From Cucumis sativus (Eukaryota > Streptophyta > Magnoliopsida > Cucurbitales > Cucurbitaceae), in the NCBI RefSeq assembly GCF_000004075.3, contig NC_026661.2, positions 18,566,307-18,630,306 on the forward strand: DNA of 64,000 nt, given 5' to 3'. The notes below the pieces were generated by a model. It was not told where the DNA came from. It made no database searches and was given only the letters and a program-made list of their open reading frames with translations. Of the stretch, positions 35,707-49,972 are shown in pieces. A program made the translations under genes and the position numbers. Each line of letters starts with the position of its first letter. Position 1 is the stretch's first letter.

Positions 35707-38124
35707 TTAGCTCACGTCCCTGAGTCTTTTTATCAAAGTATCCAGCGACTTCTTTTTTGGATTCTGCTTCATTGTTCGACTTCCGAAGGTTCCGAATAAC
35801 CGATCCGAAGAATCTTTTAGCTTCTCAGATATTGTGACAACTTTCTTGTGGTCCAGACTGTAGTAACTTCTCTCTCGAATAACTGCATTCAGGAAATTCT
35901 CTGGATGACTGCTCAAAAGCAAATTAATCATTTGTCTTGCTTCAGAAAGAGCTGCCTTTAACTGATTTAGATCCTCCTCCGCAAAAATAGAAGCTTGACT
36001 ATCCACGAAACCTTCCAACAATTTTATATCCACATCAATCCCCATTACAGCATTAACATTAAACCTCTTTACTGAATCAGATTGTAAGGCTCCAACGATC
36101 ATCACGGATATGTGAGAAAGAACATCTTGTAATACCCTTTTAAGGACTTGAACAGGCAATATCTGTTGAGCTGTGGAAACCAGAGTTTCCAAATATATAA
36201 TAACCTCATTTACGTATTCATTACCATTTTGTAGAGGCTCATCAGGTATCCAGTTAACATTCTCAATCAACATCATGAAACCATCAACCTTTGTTTTAAG
36301 CAACCCCGAAAGAGTCTCTTCCGCTGCATCTCGAGCTTTGCTCAGTGGAAACTGTCTCCTACCCCTCTCAGCCATTCTCAATGGAATACCAGAAAGCTGA
36401 GCAGCATGACGGAAAAAGAAATCACATGCACGCTCGAAGACAGCCATATTTGCTGCCACTTGCATGGCCTGGGAAACTCCATGAACAGATGTACTAATTA
36501 GCTTCAACAAGGCTCCATCCAGGACTTCACTCAACAGCCTATCCAAGTACTTCTTAACCACATCATAGAAATCTAGTTGCCCACCATATGACATGAAGCT
36601 CACAGAATCCTCAATAAACGACCTCACGATTCTACAGCAGTCCGGCACAGTGGAGGAAAATGGTGCAACAAAGGGAAATGCAGGTACAATATCAGAAACT
36701 TGTAACTGAAATGATAAAACGTTCATTGAATATTCGTACTCTTTCTTCATCAGCATTTGCTCAAATTTGTCAGCTGACAATGCCTCGGTAATTTGTTTAC
36801 GGCAATCTGATATCAACAGCTCGTGATACTTATCCCGGTGCTTGCTTAAAACATCTAGCAAAGGTTCAACTGGATACCAATATCTACGTAAAGTTACACC
36901 TAACAAACTAACATAGTCCTTGATTAACAAAAGATGATTTGCAGTTTGCATCCTAGAAAACTGATCTTCCAGAACAGAACACATTTTACTCATAGCAGTC
37001 TCCCACAGATTCTCAACCTCCATTTTTGATATTAAACCTCCACTAGTCCTAAAAATCCTATCCTCCACGATGAAGAAACCAGCAATTTGAGCGAAAAACG
37101 TTTGATGCGATTCAAGAAAAGGAGTCATTGATGATACCTGAAAATCGGATGTTAATTGAAGCTTCCGATTCTCAAAGTAATACTGTTTGAATCGATCTTC
37201 AAGTCCTAAGGTCTGGTGTATGTGATAAGCTCTGTACAATGGAGTCAAATCAAACCCTAAGAGACCACCTCCGCCATTAGAATACAAATCCTTCGCATCA
37301 TCCCCAACTGCACCAAGGCCGTCTTCATCCTCTTCCTCCAAAACGTACACACAATCTCTTAAGCTAAGCCGACTCTGTTCCTCCGCTTGGCGCTGCTTGA
37401 TTCGCAGATCCTCTTCACGTTGACGAGCCGACGACGCTTGACTGATTGCTAATTGCCCCAAAGTCCGACTGACGGCTCGGATATCTACCAGCCAATCTCC
37501 AAACTCTTTGCTAACTTTCCTCTCTATATATGAACGAATATCAGGAATATTCTTCTCCAACATCCTTTTCAGCGTCGAAGACGGCGTTTTCTCCAAATAC
37601 TCGTTCTCAATGGAGTCCAAGCATTTCAAAGCCATATAGAAATTGCCTTCCTCCAAGTGATTGTTCGCTCTCGAACAAAGCTCAATGGTATTAACACAGG
37701 CGCGGACCGAGTCGAGTGCGAGATTGAGGTTCCTCGACACCGTCCGTGCTTCGACGAAGGCATCTAAAGAAGAAAGTAACGGGAGACCGACAGATTGAAG
37801 TTTAGAGTTGGAATCATAGAGAGCAGATTTAAGAGAATCAACATCAGAAAGAAGAGATCGGAGGTCATCAACTGCAAGGATGAAGTCCTGGTAGTGAGCC
37901 TTGCAAACTTCTTCGATCTCCGATTCCTTGGACTTAGAGAACGCGCGTAGGTGATGGAGCAGAGTCTCCGGCTTCCCAGAGGCAAAAGCTTTTCGTACAA
38001 ACGGAGCTAGATCCTCACCGTTACAGATCGCCGAAGAAAGAAGAAGCTGGTCAAGTTTATCGGCTGTGTCACCGGAATCAGCGGCTGACGGAGCCACCTT
38101 CCGGCGGTTTTTGGTAGAGCTCAT
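35707..38124 (-). CDS. SEC15B: Exocyst complex component SEC15B
   Basis: Intronless gene of 805 residues, close to the usual 780-810 for plant SEC15. Subunit of the octameric exocyst, which tethers secretory vesicles to the plasma membrane in polarised exocytosis; SEC15 links the complex to vesicle-bound Rab GTPases and to SEC10. The N-terminal third has the characteristic LLHHLRAFSKSKESEIEE and HYQDFILAVDDLRSLLSDVD helical/coiled-coil region; a charged segment (about 235-260, RQREEDLRIKQRQAEEQ) precedes an acidic stretch (EEEDEDG); the remainder is the all-helical Sec15 C-terminal domain, with MIVGALQSDSVKRFNVNAVMG-like sequence near 680-705 and a basic end. A variable Ser/Ala-rich N-terminus (MSSTKNRRKVAPSAADSG) is as in the B-type paralogs. 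Start chosen as first Met, followed immediately by the conserved leader. No defects seen. Confidence 0.95.
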   Translation of the reverse strand: MSSTKNRRKVAPSAADSGDTADKLDQLLLSSAICNGEDLAPFVRKAFASGKPETLLHHLRAFSKSKESEIEEVCKAHYQDFILAVDDLRSLLSDVDSLKSALYDSNSKLQSVGLPLLSSLDAFVEARTVSRNLNLALDSVRACVNTIELCSRANNHLEEGNFYMALKCLDSIENEYLEKTPSSTLKRMLEKNIPDIRSYIERKVSKEFGDWLVDIRAVSRTLGQLAISQASSARQREEDLRIKQRQAEEQSRLSLRDCVYVLEEEDEDGLGAVGDDAKDLYSNGGGGLLGFDLTPLYRAYHIHQTLGLEDRFKQYYFENRKLQLTSDFQVSSMTPFLESHQTFFAQIAGFFIVEDRIFRTSGGLISKMEVENLWETAMSKMCSVLEDQFSRMQTANHLLLIKDYVSLLGVTLRRYWYPVEPLLDVLSKHRDKYHELLISDCRKQITEALSADKFEQMLMKKEYEYSMNVLSFQLQVSDIVPAFPFVAPFSSTVPDCCRIVRSFIEDSVSFMSYGGQLDFYDVVKKYLDRLLSEVLDGALLKLISTSVHGVSQAMQVAANMAVFERACDFFFRHAAQLSGIPLRMAERGRRQFPLSKARDAAEETLSGLLKTKVDGFMMLIENVNWIPDEPLQNGNEYVNEVIIYLETLVSTAQQILPVQVLKRVLQDVLSHISVMIVGALQSDSVKRFNVNAVMGIDVDIKLLEGFVDSQASIFAEEDLNQLKAALSEARQMINLLLSSHPENFLNAVIRERSYYSLDHKKVVTISEKLKDSSDRLFGTFGSRTMKQNPKKKSLDTLIKRLRDVS

Positions 38125-40823
38125 GGTCGGAAGGATTCCTGCGACAGGGCGGCGGTTATGGGCGTTGTGAACGGAGGGAATTTCGGGGGTGGGTGGAAGT
38201 GGATTTGGTTATACATGAGAAAATGGTAGGAAGATTGGGGAATGGAGAGGCAATATATTTTATTGACGAAAATGACACTACGTAACGGGTTTTCATATGG
38301 CGTTAACGGGTTGGAAATTTGGACTGAACAAGGGTATCTTGGGGATTCAAGAAAATTATGTTGACCGGAGGGGAAAGAGACGACGGCAAATTGACGCGGG
38401 TAATTCGTCGGCGGCGGGAACGCGTTGAGATTGAGCCTTACAACAATTTACTGGCAGTAAAAAAATTTCCCTATGACTATAGAGTGGTTAAAAATTAATT
38501 TTTACCATTCTTAAAAGACAGTAGAAAAATTGTAAATCTAATAAAATAGATGAAACATTTATAATAAAATTTAGTCTTTCTAACTAGTTTGTTTTTTTAA
38601 TTATTTTTAAAAATCCCTTCTAAAGATCCTTTAAATTTATTAACTATTTTTTTTTGGTTAAATGTTCATTTTAGTTTTTCAGTTTTTAGGGGTGTTCATT
38701 TTCACGTGGTGAAGTAAAAGTATGAAGTTGCTATGTTAGAGCTAGTAATTTTACATTTGGAGTGTAAAGTTATATGATTGAGTTTTTCGATAATTGAAAA
38801 AAGTAGATTAAGAAAGTTCGGTGAATTACCTCGTAAATGTGAAACTAGAGATAGAGAAGAAGATTGAGTTTCTTGGTAAATGTAAAAAGCATAAATATAA
38901 ATGAGAAGATGAAGTTACTCGATAAATGTGTCATACTTATTGGTAAAGTTAAGTTGACATCAAGTTATCGACTTAAGAAGTTGAGATGTCAGATCCACTA
39001 AGTTTATTTTATTTTATCCATCATTTGGTGTTTGTTCATTGGCTTCATAAATTGGATTTCAACGCTATTGAAGCTTTCACGTTTATAAAAAATTTCGTCT
39101 TCTTCCCTTTTACATTTTGCATATTAATCAATAAACTCTATCTTACAACTTTTCACTTTAGATATAGACTTTTTAACTCTAATATATTAACATATTATAG
39201 TTTCAAGCAGTGTTCAAAGACAAACTTCAAAGGTTGTCGTTGTTACAATTAGTTGTCAACGATAATTTTGAGGTGATCATCATCGAAGGTGGTTTTTGGA
39301 ACCAATGTTGAAGTGGTTGGTAAGTATGGTTGTCACTAAAGTTTGTGGTGGTTGTCACCATGTAGATTGCTAATGGTTGTCGAAAGTGGATATTGTTAAA
39401 ATGATCATTTAAGTTCATCATGACAGAGATTGTTGTCGAGTGAACCATAAATAGAACTACAGAAGAACATTTTGAAATTACGAAACAAGATTCAAGCATC
39501 AACATCTCCCATCCCTCTCTTGATCTTGAAATACAATTTCGAGATGTCAAATGAAACATCTAACTTCAAGGTTAATAATAACACAAAAATTGATGCTAGT
39601 TTACTATACTATTTATTGTGATTGGTAGACTTAGAATTTTGATTCTGTTCTGTTTTGTTACTCATGTGATATTTTCATATTTCTGTCCTAATTCACCTAC
39701 CAATTAGCCGAACCTTGGATGTTTCTAGTCTACAGACTCTAAATACATTAGGATAACTTTTTCTAAATAAATAGCCCAAAACTCGCATGATTCTAAAAAT
39801 ATACGTTCTCCTAATAAAATCCACCGAGTATTCATCAAGGAAAAGGACCAAATTACTAAATACTAAAGTTCAAAAGGATTAAGTTAGTGAACACTAAAAG
39901 TCGAGTGTTCAATTGATATCAAACTAAGAGTAGTGCAAAGACTCAGTGGTTTAAATTGTTATTAAAAAACTAGATCGTTGATCTCATGAAAATCCATCAC
40001 ACTATATGCATAACTTGGAAATCACAACACATTTCCTATTTTAATTTGGAGTTGCAAGCATTAACAACCTTGTTATCCAACGAAAATGGCAAACCTAAAG
40101 CAGATTACCCAATAAATCCTATTTTATAGGGTTAGAATGACCAATAAAATCGCCAAAATTGTTATTTGAATGTTTTCAAAATAAAATTTCATAATCCTTT
40201 TTTCGCATATCTACCAGCAACAAACCAAGTTTCTTCTTCCACCGGCAAAACCAAACGAAACGAGGGCAAGAAAAGCAAACTAAAACTATGTATAAATCTA
40301 ACACATCACACATCTTACTTTGATTTGTTCGTTATAACCAAAATTAATTTACCCTTAATCATTTTGAAGGCTTAATGGAATTAATATGACCTTTGTCCCA
40401 AGAAGTCAAGGCTCAATTGCTCAACCCCATACCTTTGTTGTACTACTTTCTTTTCAGCACTTCATATTAGAGATTAGTTCTAGACACAAATGGCGTACAA
40501 GCAGAACAAGTGTCAACTGATGAGTTAAAGAATTGTAAATACCCCAAATCCAAAATCATACACAATTCACTCACCCTAAATCAATCAATATGCATTTAAT
40601 CTCAAATAAATTCCATTAAGCAAACATTGTTGACAAAAAACGCAATGAACCATAGACTAACAAAATTACCAGGCTTAAAATCCTTTGTCTTGGATATGAA
40701 GCAACAAGGTCCAAAAGTCCAAAAGGCTGCAAAAAGCCTCCTGAAAACTACTACTCTAGAATAATGGAGGACACAGAAAACATCAGAAGTAAACCTTCCT
40801 AAGAAACTCCTTTTGCAAAATTC
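38125..40823. other. Intergenic
   Basis: First about 300 bp: GC-richer SEC15B promoter. 39230-39420 is a degenerate stretch rich in ggttgtc phrases, possibly an old repeat. The end holds the eL19 3' flank. No gene supported. Confidence 0.5.
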
Positions 40824-42459
<1,636 letters not shown>

Positions 42460-42533
42460 ATTTTTCTCTGTTCGACCTTCCCGGCCGCTAGTTGGAGAAG
42501 ATAAGCTTATGAAGGAGAAAGGGAGTTGCCTTC

Positions 42534-42570
42534 TAGGGTTTAAGAAGCGGACTCCATTTTATTGTGGGCC
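42534..42570 (-). promoter_or_regulatory. telo-box plus site II motif of the eL19 promoter
   Basis: TAGGGTTT at 42534-42541 (AAACCCTA on the gene strand) and TGGGCC at 42565-42570, 75-110 bp upstream of the start codon. This pairing is the known arrangement in plant ribosomal protein and growth genes (TCP factors on site II, telo-box binding proteins); function here inferred from position and motif. Confidence 0.65.
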
Positions 42571-44954
42571 TATTAGACCGAAAAAAAAAAAAAAGGAGTT
42601 GGCCCTTTTACTTAATTATGCTATACCCCCTCCAATTTTTTAAAATTATAAAACGTGACTTTTTTTAAGAGAAAAATACATTAGTTTTATTTCTATTTAA
42701 TCTCAAAGGTATCAATTTTAAATTACATTTGAGTTTGTTTCAATTTGATTTTATATTTGCATTTTTAATTTTTAATCTCAATTTGAATGTAGGTAATAAA
42801 TTTAAAATAATTTAAAATTTTAAAATTAAATTTAAATTTTTACTTGAATTTTTTAAAATTTTGAAAAAAAAATACTTACACTTTATATTAAAAAAGCATT
42901 AATATTTAAGTTTTTTTGTTTCAATTAAATCATAAATATCTACCGTTCATATAAAAAACTACTAAAAGCAAAAAATTTCATTTTTTTCTATTTTAAGTAT
43001 TTGTAAATGAATATTTAATAAAAAAATTGAAATTAAAAAGGTAAAATATTTAATTTTAAAAGACCAAATTCAAACGAAATTTAGTAAAATTGTATCTAAT
43101 AAATGTGTAAAAAAATTTAAAACTAAATAAAAATTATATCGAAATTTATGGGAAAAATGTAATTTTGTTAGAAAGAAAATATTTAGTTTTAACTTCTTTT
43201 TTAAAAAATTTGAATGTAGGTGTGTTTTGTTTGTTTGAATAAATTCTTAATTTTAATTATGAATTATTGATACGGACATGGAATTCTAAGTTATGCTTTT
43301 AAAATAATGGAAAAGTTAAAATGGATATCAAATAGCAATTATGCCTTTTGATTATTTTTGTAATTATCACCAAATATAGAAACACCACACGTATATTTTT
43401 ATGAGAAAAAGTAACATATTATATTACAAAATTTTCATGATTAATCCACTATTTTTCAAGTCCGTTTTGGTTTGTGATCTTTTCAATTGTTTCTTCCTTT
43501 TAATAATTAAAAGGTCATTTTTAACATATCGGGATTTTATAAAATAAGTTGATTAGGATAAATACTTAAAATCAATTTTTTAGAAAAATAATTTTTTAAA
43601 GTATTTTTAATGGTTAAATCTCTTCTTAATTGATATAATTTCCAAGATGCTTTCAATGATTCTTCCCTTGATATGTGATAATAATTATGGTTGCCTTTAG
43701 GTGGCCAAACTAATATGACCACCTCCTTCTCCACTAATAATCTGTCAATGGTCATCCTAGACGGATCTGACTTGAAAACTTCCTATATCCTCCTCTTCCG
43801 CTCCGTGGGTTTCAATGAAAAGCATGAACTTCTAGGCTTTCTCTTTATTTCTCTTCCACTTCCTTTTACGATTAGAATAGAAACAGAAAAGAGATGCTAC
43901 ACAGCTACTAATACCCTCTCCTTACAGTCTTCAGTATAAGTTTTATTTTGATAACTATTTCAAAATTATTAGTTCAGTTAGTTTATTGGGTAATTTGATT
44001 TTAATAAAATCTGTTAGTTTTTCTTAAATGACATTTTGAAAAGATTAATACGATCTTCAAATGTTCTAACAAAACCATACCCTTAAAAATAACGCAAAAC
44101 TATTCACCTAGACATAACTAATGTTCCATTTAATGAATAGTTTGATTTTTAGTTTTCGACATATAAAGTAGTTTGTGGGAACATTACATCTAGGTATGAG
44201 ACTTCGTTTTCAAATTCAATCTCCAAGGTGCGTTCATGGTGCTTCTTAGCGTCCTCGTCAAACGGTTATTATAAATATTAAGGTACAAGATTTTTATATG
44301 GTTGCTTTAAGTAGTACGTGGTGTGGAGTCTTCTTCTTAAAACTTTTTTTTCTTGAGTCGTGGAGTAGTGTTTCGTTCCTTTTTTGGGTTTGACTTTTTT
44401 GTTGTTAATTTTGTTTCCTGGGGAGTGACCGACACTTTATTTAACATAACATCGTGAGTTTCTTTCATTTAATTTAATAATTTAGGTTTCTAACTTCCTA
44501 ACATAGGTGTATGACGTTGGGAGTTTGTGGGCTTCACTGGACGCAGTCCGTATACTCAGTTAGAAGATAGTGTCTCTCCCAAGTCTCAACTACTAATCTT
44601 TTCGATAACCGAAGATTCTTTTTCTCGTAGGTTTTGTGTCTTAACCTCACACTATGAAGCTTTCTTCATTGGCTTAATTGAAAAACTAAAATTAATTCCC
44701 AACTATTGAAGAAAATTCTTCCAAGAAAAAAAAAAAAAAAAAACAATCAATCACAAATTTCAAAAAAACAAAATAAGTATGAACCAAATATATTCCAATT
44801 GTGTGAGACCACTAAAAAGAGAGGAATATATATATATTTAATGTTGATTCAATAACATGATTACATGAGAAGCACTTTGTCACGAACTACTTCCTCCAGC
44901 GTCGTTCAAGCCATTATTCAAATCAACTCATAAACATGAACCCTTTTCTTTCTC
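42571..44954. other. Intergenic, AT-rich
   Basis: Very AT-rich to about 43640, then more balanced sequence at 43660-43960 and 44180-44710 with short open frames that match no family I know. No gene supported. Confidence 0.45.
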
Positions 44955-44961
44955 TATAAAA
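44955..44961 (+). promoter_or_regulatory. TATA box of the first Ole e 1-like gene
   Basis: TATAAAA, 64 bp before the start codon at 45025, implying a short leader. Confidence 0.6.
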
Positions 44962-45024
44962 TCCTCAAAGAAACAAAACTCTATACAGAGCCCCAAAACA
45001 CATTATATTGTAAAATATCAAAAC

Positions 45025-45954
45025 ATGGCTCTCGCAAGGCAGCTGATCATCTCTGCAGCTCCTGTGCTGCTGCTGTGGCTGTTGGCCTCCGCTGACGTTT
45101 CTTCTGCCACGGACTATTATGGCTTTCCCGACATTGGTGATGCTGGAGTGCCGATCTACGATAAATCACTCCCGTCGTATGGCAGTGATGGGACGGTACC
45201 GCTCAGCATCGCTGTTGAAGGAGTTGTTTCTTGTAAAAATGGCAATAAATACCATCCTCTTAAAGGTAAGAGCTTTGTGTTTTTGTCTATAGCTATTATT
45301 TGGTTTTTTTAATACAAAAAGAACGTATTAACATGTAGTATATATTATATTTGGTGATTCAAGTCATTTGCGTTTCGATGATTATCAAATAAAGTATTTA
45401 ATATTCTCCTAAATCATTTAATATCATTGTTACATAGACCTTCTAAGACTAGGTACTTAAGTTTTTGCATGAAATTCCAAAAGATCTCATTTCAAGGATA
45501 GTTTTGAAACATTTATATATGAAAGATTAGAGGATATTGCAACTTTTTAAAGTAATTAGAGTTTAAATTCATGGAAAAATGTTTTTTTTTTCTTTTGACA
45601 AATAGTTTAAACTCTCTTTAATTACTTGTAGGTATTGTAGCAAGATTCACATGTATGGCTTTGAACGAAAAAGGCAAAGAAATGGCTCCTTTTTCATTCT
45701 CAAGCTTTCCAAGCGACAACAATGGCTATTTCTTAGCCACACTGTCAGCTTCCAGGCTCAAAGGCAAAGCCAAAGTGACACAATGCAAAGCCTTCCTTCC
45801 TCCTTATTCTCCATATGGGGCCTGCAAATACCTTACCAACGTTAACGATGGCGTTGTTGGTGCTCTCTTTCGTTCTTTTCGCATTCTCCCACACAAGAAG
45901 ATGAAGTTGTACTCTCTTGGATCCTTCTTCTATTCCTCACAACCAAATATATAA
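45025..45954 (+). CDS. Pollen Ole e 1 / extensin-like secreted protein (copy 1)
   Basis: Two exons, 45025-45265 and 45632-45954, joined in phase 1, 187 residues. Signal peptide of about 28 residues (MALARQLIISAAPVLLLWLL, cleavage near SSATD), then a Tyr/Pro-containing linker, then an Ole e 1-type beta domain: VEGVVSCKNG (Cys70), ARFTCMALNEKG (Cys88), NNGYFLATLS, QCKAFLPP (Cys132) and YGACKYL (Cys145). Closest in style to plant seed/root-hair protective or proline-rich wall proteins of this family; likely apoplastic and wall-associated, with no enzymatic role known. The intron splits the glycine codon of the HPLKG loop, the same place as in the paralog at 47673, showing a tandem duplication. 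The TATA box at 44955-44961 lies just upstream. Confidence 0.87.
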
Positions 45955-47580
45955 TGCCTTAAGTTTTTATGATCATCTATATATACAATTTCAATTCATG
46001 TTTATTGTGTATTATTTTTGGTTTGTTGTTTTCCTTTTGGGTTTTATTTGTTGTTTCCATTTAGTTATTTCAATGGATGATCAGTCTGAAAAGAAGAAAT
46101 GATTTAGATGTGTGTATAAGCTATTTAAGTTGTGTATTTCTCATTTTCTCATCAAGAAATTTATGTGTAATATTCTTTTTATTTCTCACAATTGTATTAA
46201 GTACCCAAATAAATCAATGGTATGAATTTTTAAGGAAAGCAATTACTTAGTTCTTTATTTAAATTTAGTTTGTAATGATTTAGGCACTCAATTTTCCTTT
46301 TTTTTTTAGCAATTTAAATTTTATTGTAAAAAATATTGCTAAGGTTTAATTATGATTCAATTAATTTATTTACGTATATACGTTGATTCATAAATTCATA
46401 AGAGATTCATCAATATCCTTATAAATTTTTCGATGTGTGATTTTCTCACAAGTTGTACTTGTTGTTATGTAGGATTTGAGATTGTGCTTTTGTACTCATC
46501 TAAAGTGAACAACATGTAAAACAAATTTAAACTACTCACAATGATGTGGTGTTTAGGTTATATAAACTTAAAAAGTTAAAAGTTAAGTGATTAGTTCGGA
46601 CTAGTGAGGTTGAAATGTATTGTATTATTGTTTGTATTTTTATAAAGGATAAGATAATGATTAAGTGAAACGTACGAGATCTCTTTAAAGAGACAATAAT
46701 TAGATGAACTCATTTTTTCACGAAAAAATTAAAATATAAATAATAATTTATTTTTCTAAAATTACCACATGACATATTTGTCATCTTTGGTGTGATTGGG
46801 CCACACATAGCAGGTCTTCATGATTTCTCTCAACATATATATACAACAACGAATGCTAATTTCATACATAAGCTTTATTAAAAACAAATTTTAAAGTTTA
46901 CCAATTAATTTTTACATACTAAAATTTAGAAACCAAACTTTTTTAAAATTGATTGTGATCAATATAGCTAGATGGGTATGGAGTGAAATTCAAAGACAAA
47001 ATTGTGTGTTGCATCCTTTAAAGTTTAGAGACAATAATGCATGTTTCATAACCTAATTAAAGCTTAATTACTACTTGTAGATTTATTATTGCTATTTAAT
47101 TTTCTTAAATACTATATCGACAATTTATCTTATTGTTTTTTAATATAATACAAATCAAACTAGGTATCTCTTACTCATAAATACATCCACATGTGCTAAA
47201 TGAGTAATACTCTCCTTTACAATATTTTACGGAATTCTAAACTAATTAAAAGACCATAAAAATATATGATATGAACATGAATCATACTCTAAACATCACA
47301 ATCATAAAAGATCCTATAATTATATGCACTAAACAAAGTGTATGAAATTCAAACAGGTCATAGTTATTTTTAATTTTAATACTACTCCAGATTCTTATAA
47401 TTAAAAATATTTTATTTGCATTACCCTCTCAACACTTTGTGCCACTAAAGTCCCATAATGTTTGTTCCCATCGTGCATCCAATAACTTTTCATACCATAA
47501 AAAAAAATGTTATTATAAAAATGTAGATACATGCAATGTATAAGCTAAAACATGCAACATATATATATATATAAAGTGGA
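45955..47580. other. Spacer between tandem Ole e 1-like genes
   Basis: The first 250 bp are the likely 3' UTR of copy 1; the remainder is AT-rich with no supported gene. Confidence 0.5.
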
Positions 47581-47588
47581 TATATAAA
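47581..47588 (+). promoter_or_regulatory. TATA box of the second Ole e 1-like gene
   Basis: TATATAAA about 90 bp upstream of the start codon at 47673. Confidence 0.6.
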
Positions 47589-47672
47589 GGCTAGCTCATC
47601 TCAAGGCTCAAATTCAAATCATAAAGTCCTTTCCTTTTTTCTCTGTATTATTATCATAATTTCCATTTGAAA

Positions 47673-48630
47673 ATGGGTTCTCTACATGCAGTTTTCTTCT
47701 CACTTTTGGTCATCAGTATTATTGTTGGTTCAGCTAATGGTGATATCTATGATGGTGGGTCTTACGATTCTATGACACCCAAATTGGCTAAGGATCAAGA
47801 AAGGCTTCTCTCTACCATGATTGGCATTGAAGGAATTATCCTTTACAAATTTGGTTCATCAATTTCCCCTCTTCAAGGTAAGCTTTATATATATATATAT
47901 ATCCACCAGACTAGAAGTTTATATACCAAAATAATCATAAATATTACAAAATATTATTTACGATATGTTTATATAGATATTGTTATATTTATAAATTTTA
48001 GCAGTTTTACGATTTAAAATTATATTTTTTCAATTTTGACATAACAATTGTTTAGAAATACTGGAACATATTCATCTTTGCATATTTGAAAACTATTAAA
48101 GTCTTTGCGTGGATAGCACAATTTCTTTTTTCAATTTATTTATTACTTTTTTTAAAAGCATATAGATAATTTATGTCCGATTTTGTTTTTTTAAGTTATT
48201 TTCCTTCTTTTCTTACTATAGTTTACATTTTTATTTAGTAGGAAGATTGAGTTCTTAACTAATTTTTAGATATAAAAATAAGATTTTAAAAAGCTATATA
48301 TGTTTTACACATGCAGGAGGTTTGGCAAGAATAACATGTAAAACAGTGGATGAGTATGGTTATGAGGCAGCTTCTTACACATTTTTAAGTGAGTCAAGTG
48401 ATGAAAATGGCTATTTCTTGGCAACATTATCTCCTTCAGAGGTAGAAGACAAGAGAGAATTGAAGGAATGCAAAGCTTTTCTAGAGGTCTCACCATTAGA
48501 GAACTGTCAATCTCCTTCTGACCTCAACAATGGAGTCTCTGGTGCTCTTCTCCATTCTTACAAATTTTTGGTTCATAATAACATGAAACTCTTCTCTGTT
48601 GGGCCTTTCCTTTTCACTTGCCAAACTTAA
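47673..48630 (+). CDS. Pollen Ole e 1 / extensin-like secreted protein (copy 2)
   Basis: Two exons, 47673-47877 and 48317-48630, phase 1, 172 residues. Signal peptide of about 22 residues (MGSLHAVFFSLLVISIIVG). Domain landmarks shared with the neighbour at 45025: IEGIILYKFG, ARITCKTVDEYG (Cys76), ENGYFLATLSPSE, ECKAFLEV (Cys120), ENCQSPSDLNNGV (Cys132), and a C-terminal FTCQT (Cys170). The cysteine that begins the domain in copy 1 (Cys70) is tyrosine here (Tyr58), whereas copy 2 gains a cysteine at the very end; the disulfide pattern may have been rewired. The acceptor at 48315-48316 was chosen over an alternative three bases downstream because it keeps the paralog length. Likely apoplastic. 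Confidence 0.85.
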
Positions 48631-49560
48631 AACAGCAAGATTCAATGTATATGTATATGATAATTATAATGATCTATATAAGCTTAGTTCAGAGACATTA
48701 TTCTAAAAATTGGAAAAGAATTTTTGAAGATTGATCATTAGTGTCAATGTCAAATTTGAGATTATAAAATAGTCTCACTTTTATATTTGCCTAATTATTC
48801 TCTTTAATGTATTTCTTTAAAAAAGATTTATACAAACATCTACATAAATGGAGACGCCCACACTTTCAACTTCTAAGTGCGAACGTTTTATACTAATTAA
48901 TATTGAACTAACTTCACCTAATTTGTCTAATAGTAAAATTTAATTGAATAACCTAATACCAAAGTATTTTTCATTTTTAAATTAAGTATAAAAATTAAAC
49001 GATAGCTTATTAAATTATTACCTGTATCGAAAAGATTTCAATTTCTTCTCATTCACTTACTCATTTATCCTTAAAATAAAGTTTTGAAAAAAACAAAGTA
49101 TAACCCATAAAAAAATTAACCGTAGAAATGTCTTCATCAAAATTCATAATTTTTTTTTTACAAATTTAGGTCTAATGTTACTTTTTTCTATGAGAATACA
49201 AAAAAAGAAAAATTCGCTTTTTCACTATAATTATGGTAGTAAAACTTATTAAAGACATATTCAAATATAATAAAATAAACTAAAATATTTACCAAATATA
49301 ATAAAATTTAGGATTTTATCATTCATGAACATTGACAACTTTCTTCCGTGTCTATCAACGTTATTAATAAATTAAATTTTTTTATTAAATTTTGTTAATA
49401 TTTTGTCAAATTTATTATTTTTACCATTTTTGTTAAAGTTTGGAGATTAAAATTAGAAAATACTTATAAAAAATTGAGATATAATTTATAAATGTTTGAT
49501 TAACCAACAATTTTTTAATTAATGAAGATAAATGTAGTATAATATCTAATATACTCTTTC
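48631..49560. other. Intergenic, AT-rich
   Basis: 3' UTR of the preceding gene, then AT-rich DNA; 49250-49440 is another degenerate member of the repeat family also at 9240, 15220 and 54620. No gene. Confidence 0.45.
49250..49440. repeat. Degenerate interspersed repeat
   Basis: Shares aaatataataaaataaactaaaatatttacc ... atttaggattttatcattca ... aattttgttaatattttgtcaaattt-like order (shown in parts) with 54620-54790 and more loosely with 9240 and 15220. Family and ends not resolved. Confidence 0.4.
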
Positions 49561-49972
49561 GTTCGTGGCTCCTCAACCAACTTAACTCGACTACAAAGTC
49601 CTTCCATGAGTTAAGGCACTGGATAAAATTTTTCCGGGGAGCGTCATCGAAATTCTCACCATTTTCAAGAACCTTAGGTACCTTTTCTCTTTTATTTCTC
49701 TGTTCTTAAGTAGTTCTTCCCATAATCTATTTTACGCAACTGGAATTTCTTGGATAAAGTTAATCTTCGAATTGGGTCACAAAATGTTTGAAGAAATGCC
49801 CGACTGAATTGCCCAATTAATTTGTTCCTACTTTAAGCTTGTCTAGTTTCTCTGGTGTTCTTGTAGGATGGGATTCTTTTCGCTTTGACTTCATTAGCTG
49901 ATTACATATAATTTGCAGGGACGGTGTTATTTGTATCTACGGAAATTAATTTCTATCCCCTATTCGTTTAAG

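Noticed and set aside
39227-39559. 110-residue minus-strand frame over ggttgtc-rich DNA
   Set aside because: Low-complexity repeat reading; no domain, likely noise.
43691-44709. Two plus-strand frames (MPLGGQTNMTTSF..., MGFTGRSPYTQLED...)
   Set aside because: No family match, no splice context and no promoter signs; composition not clearly coding.
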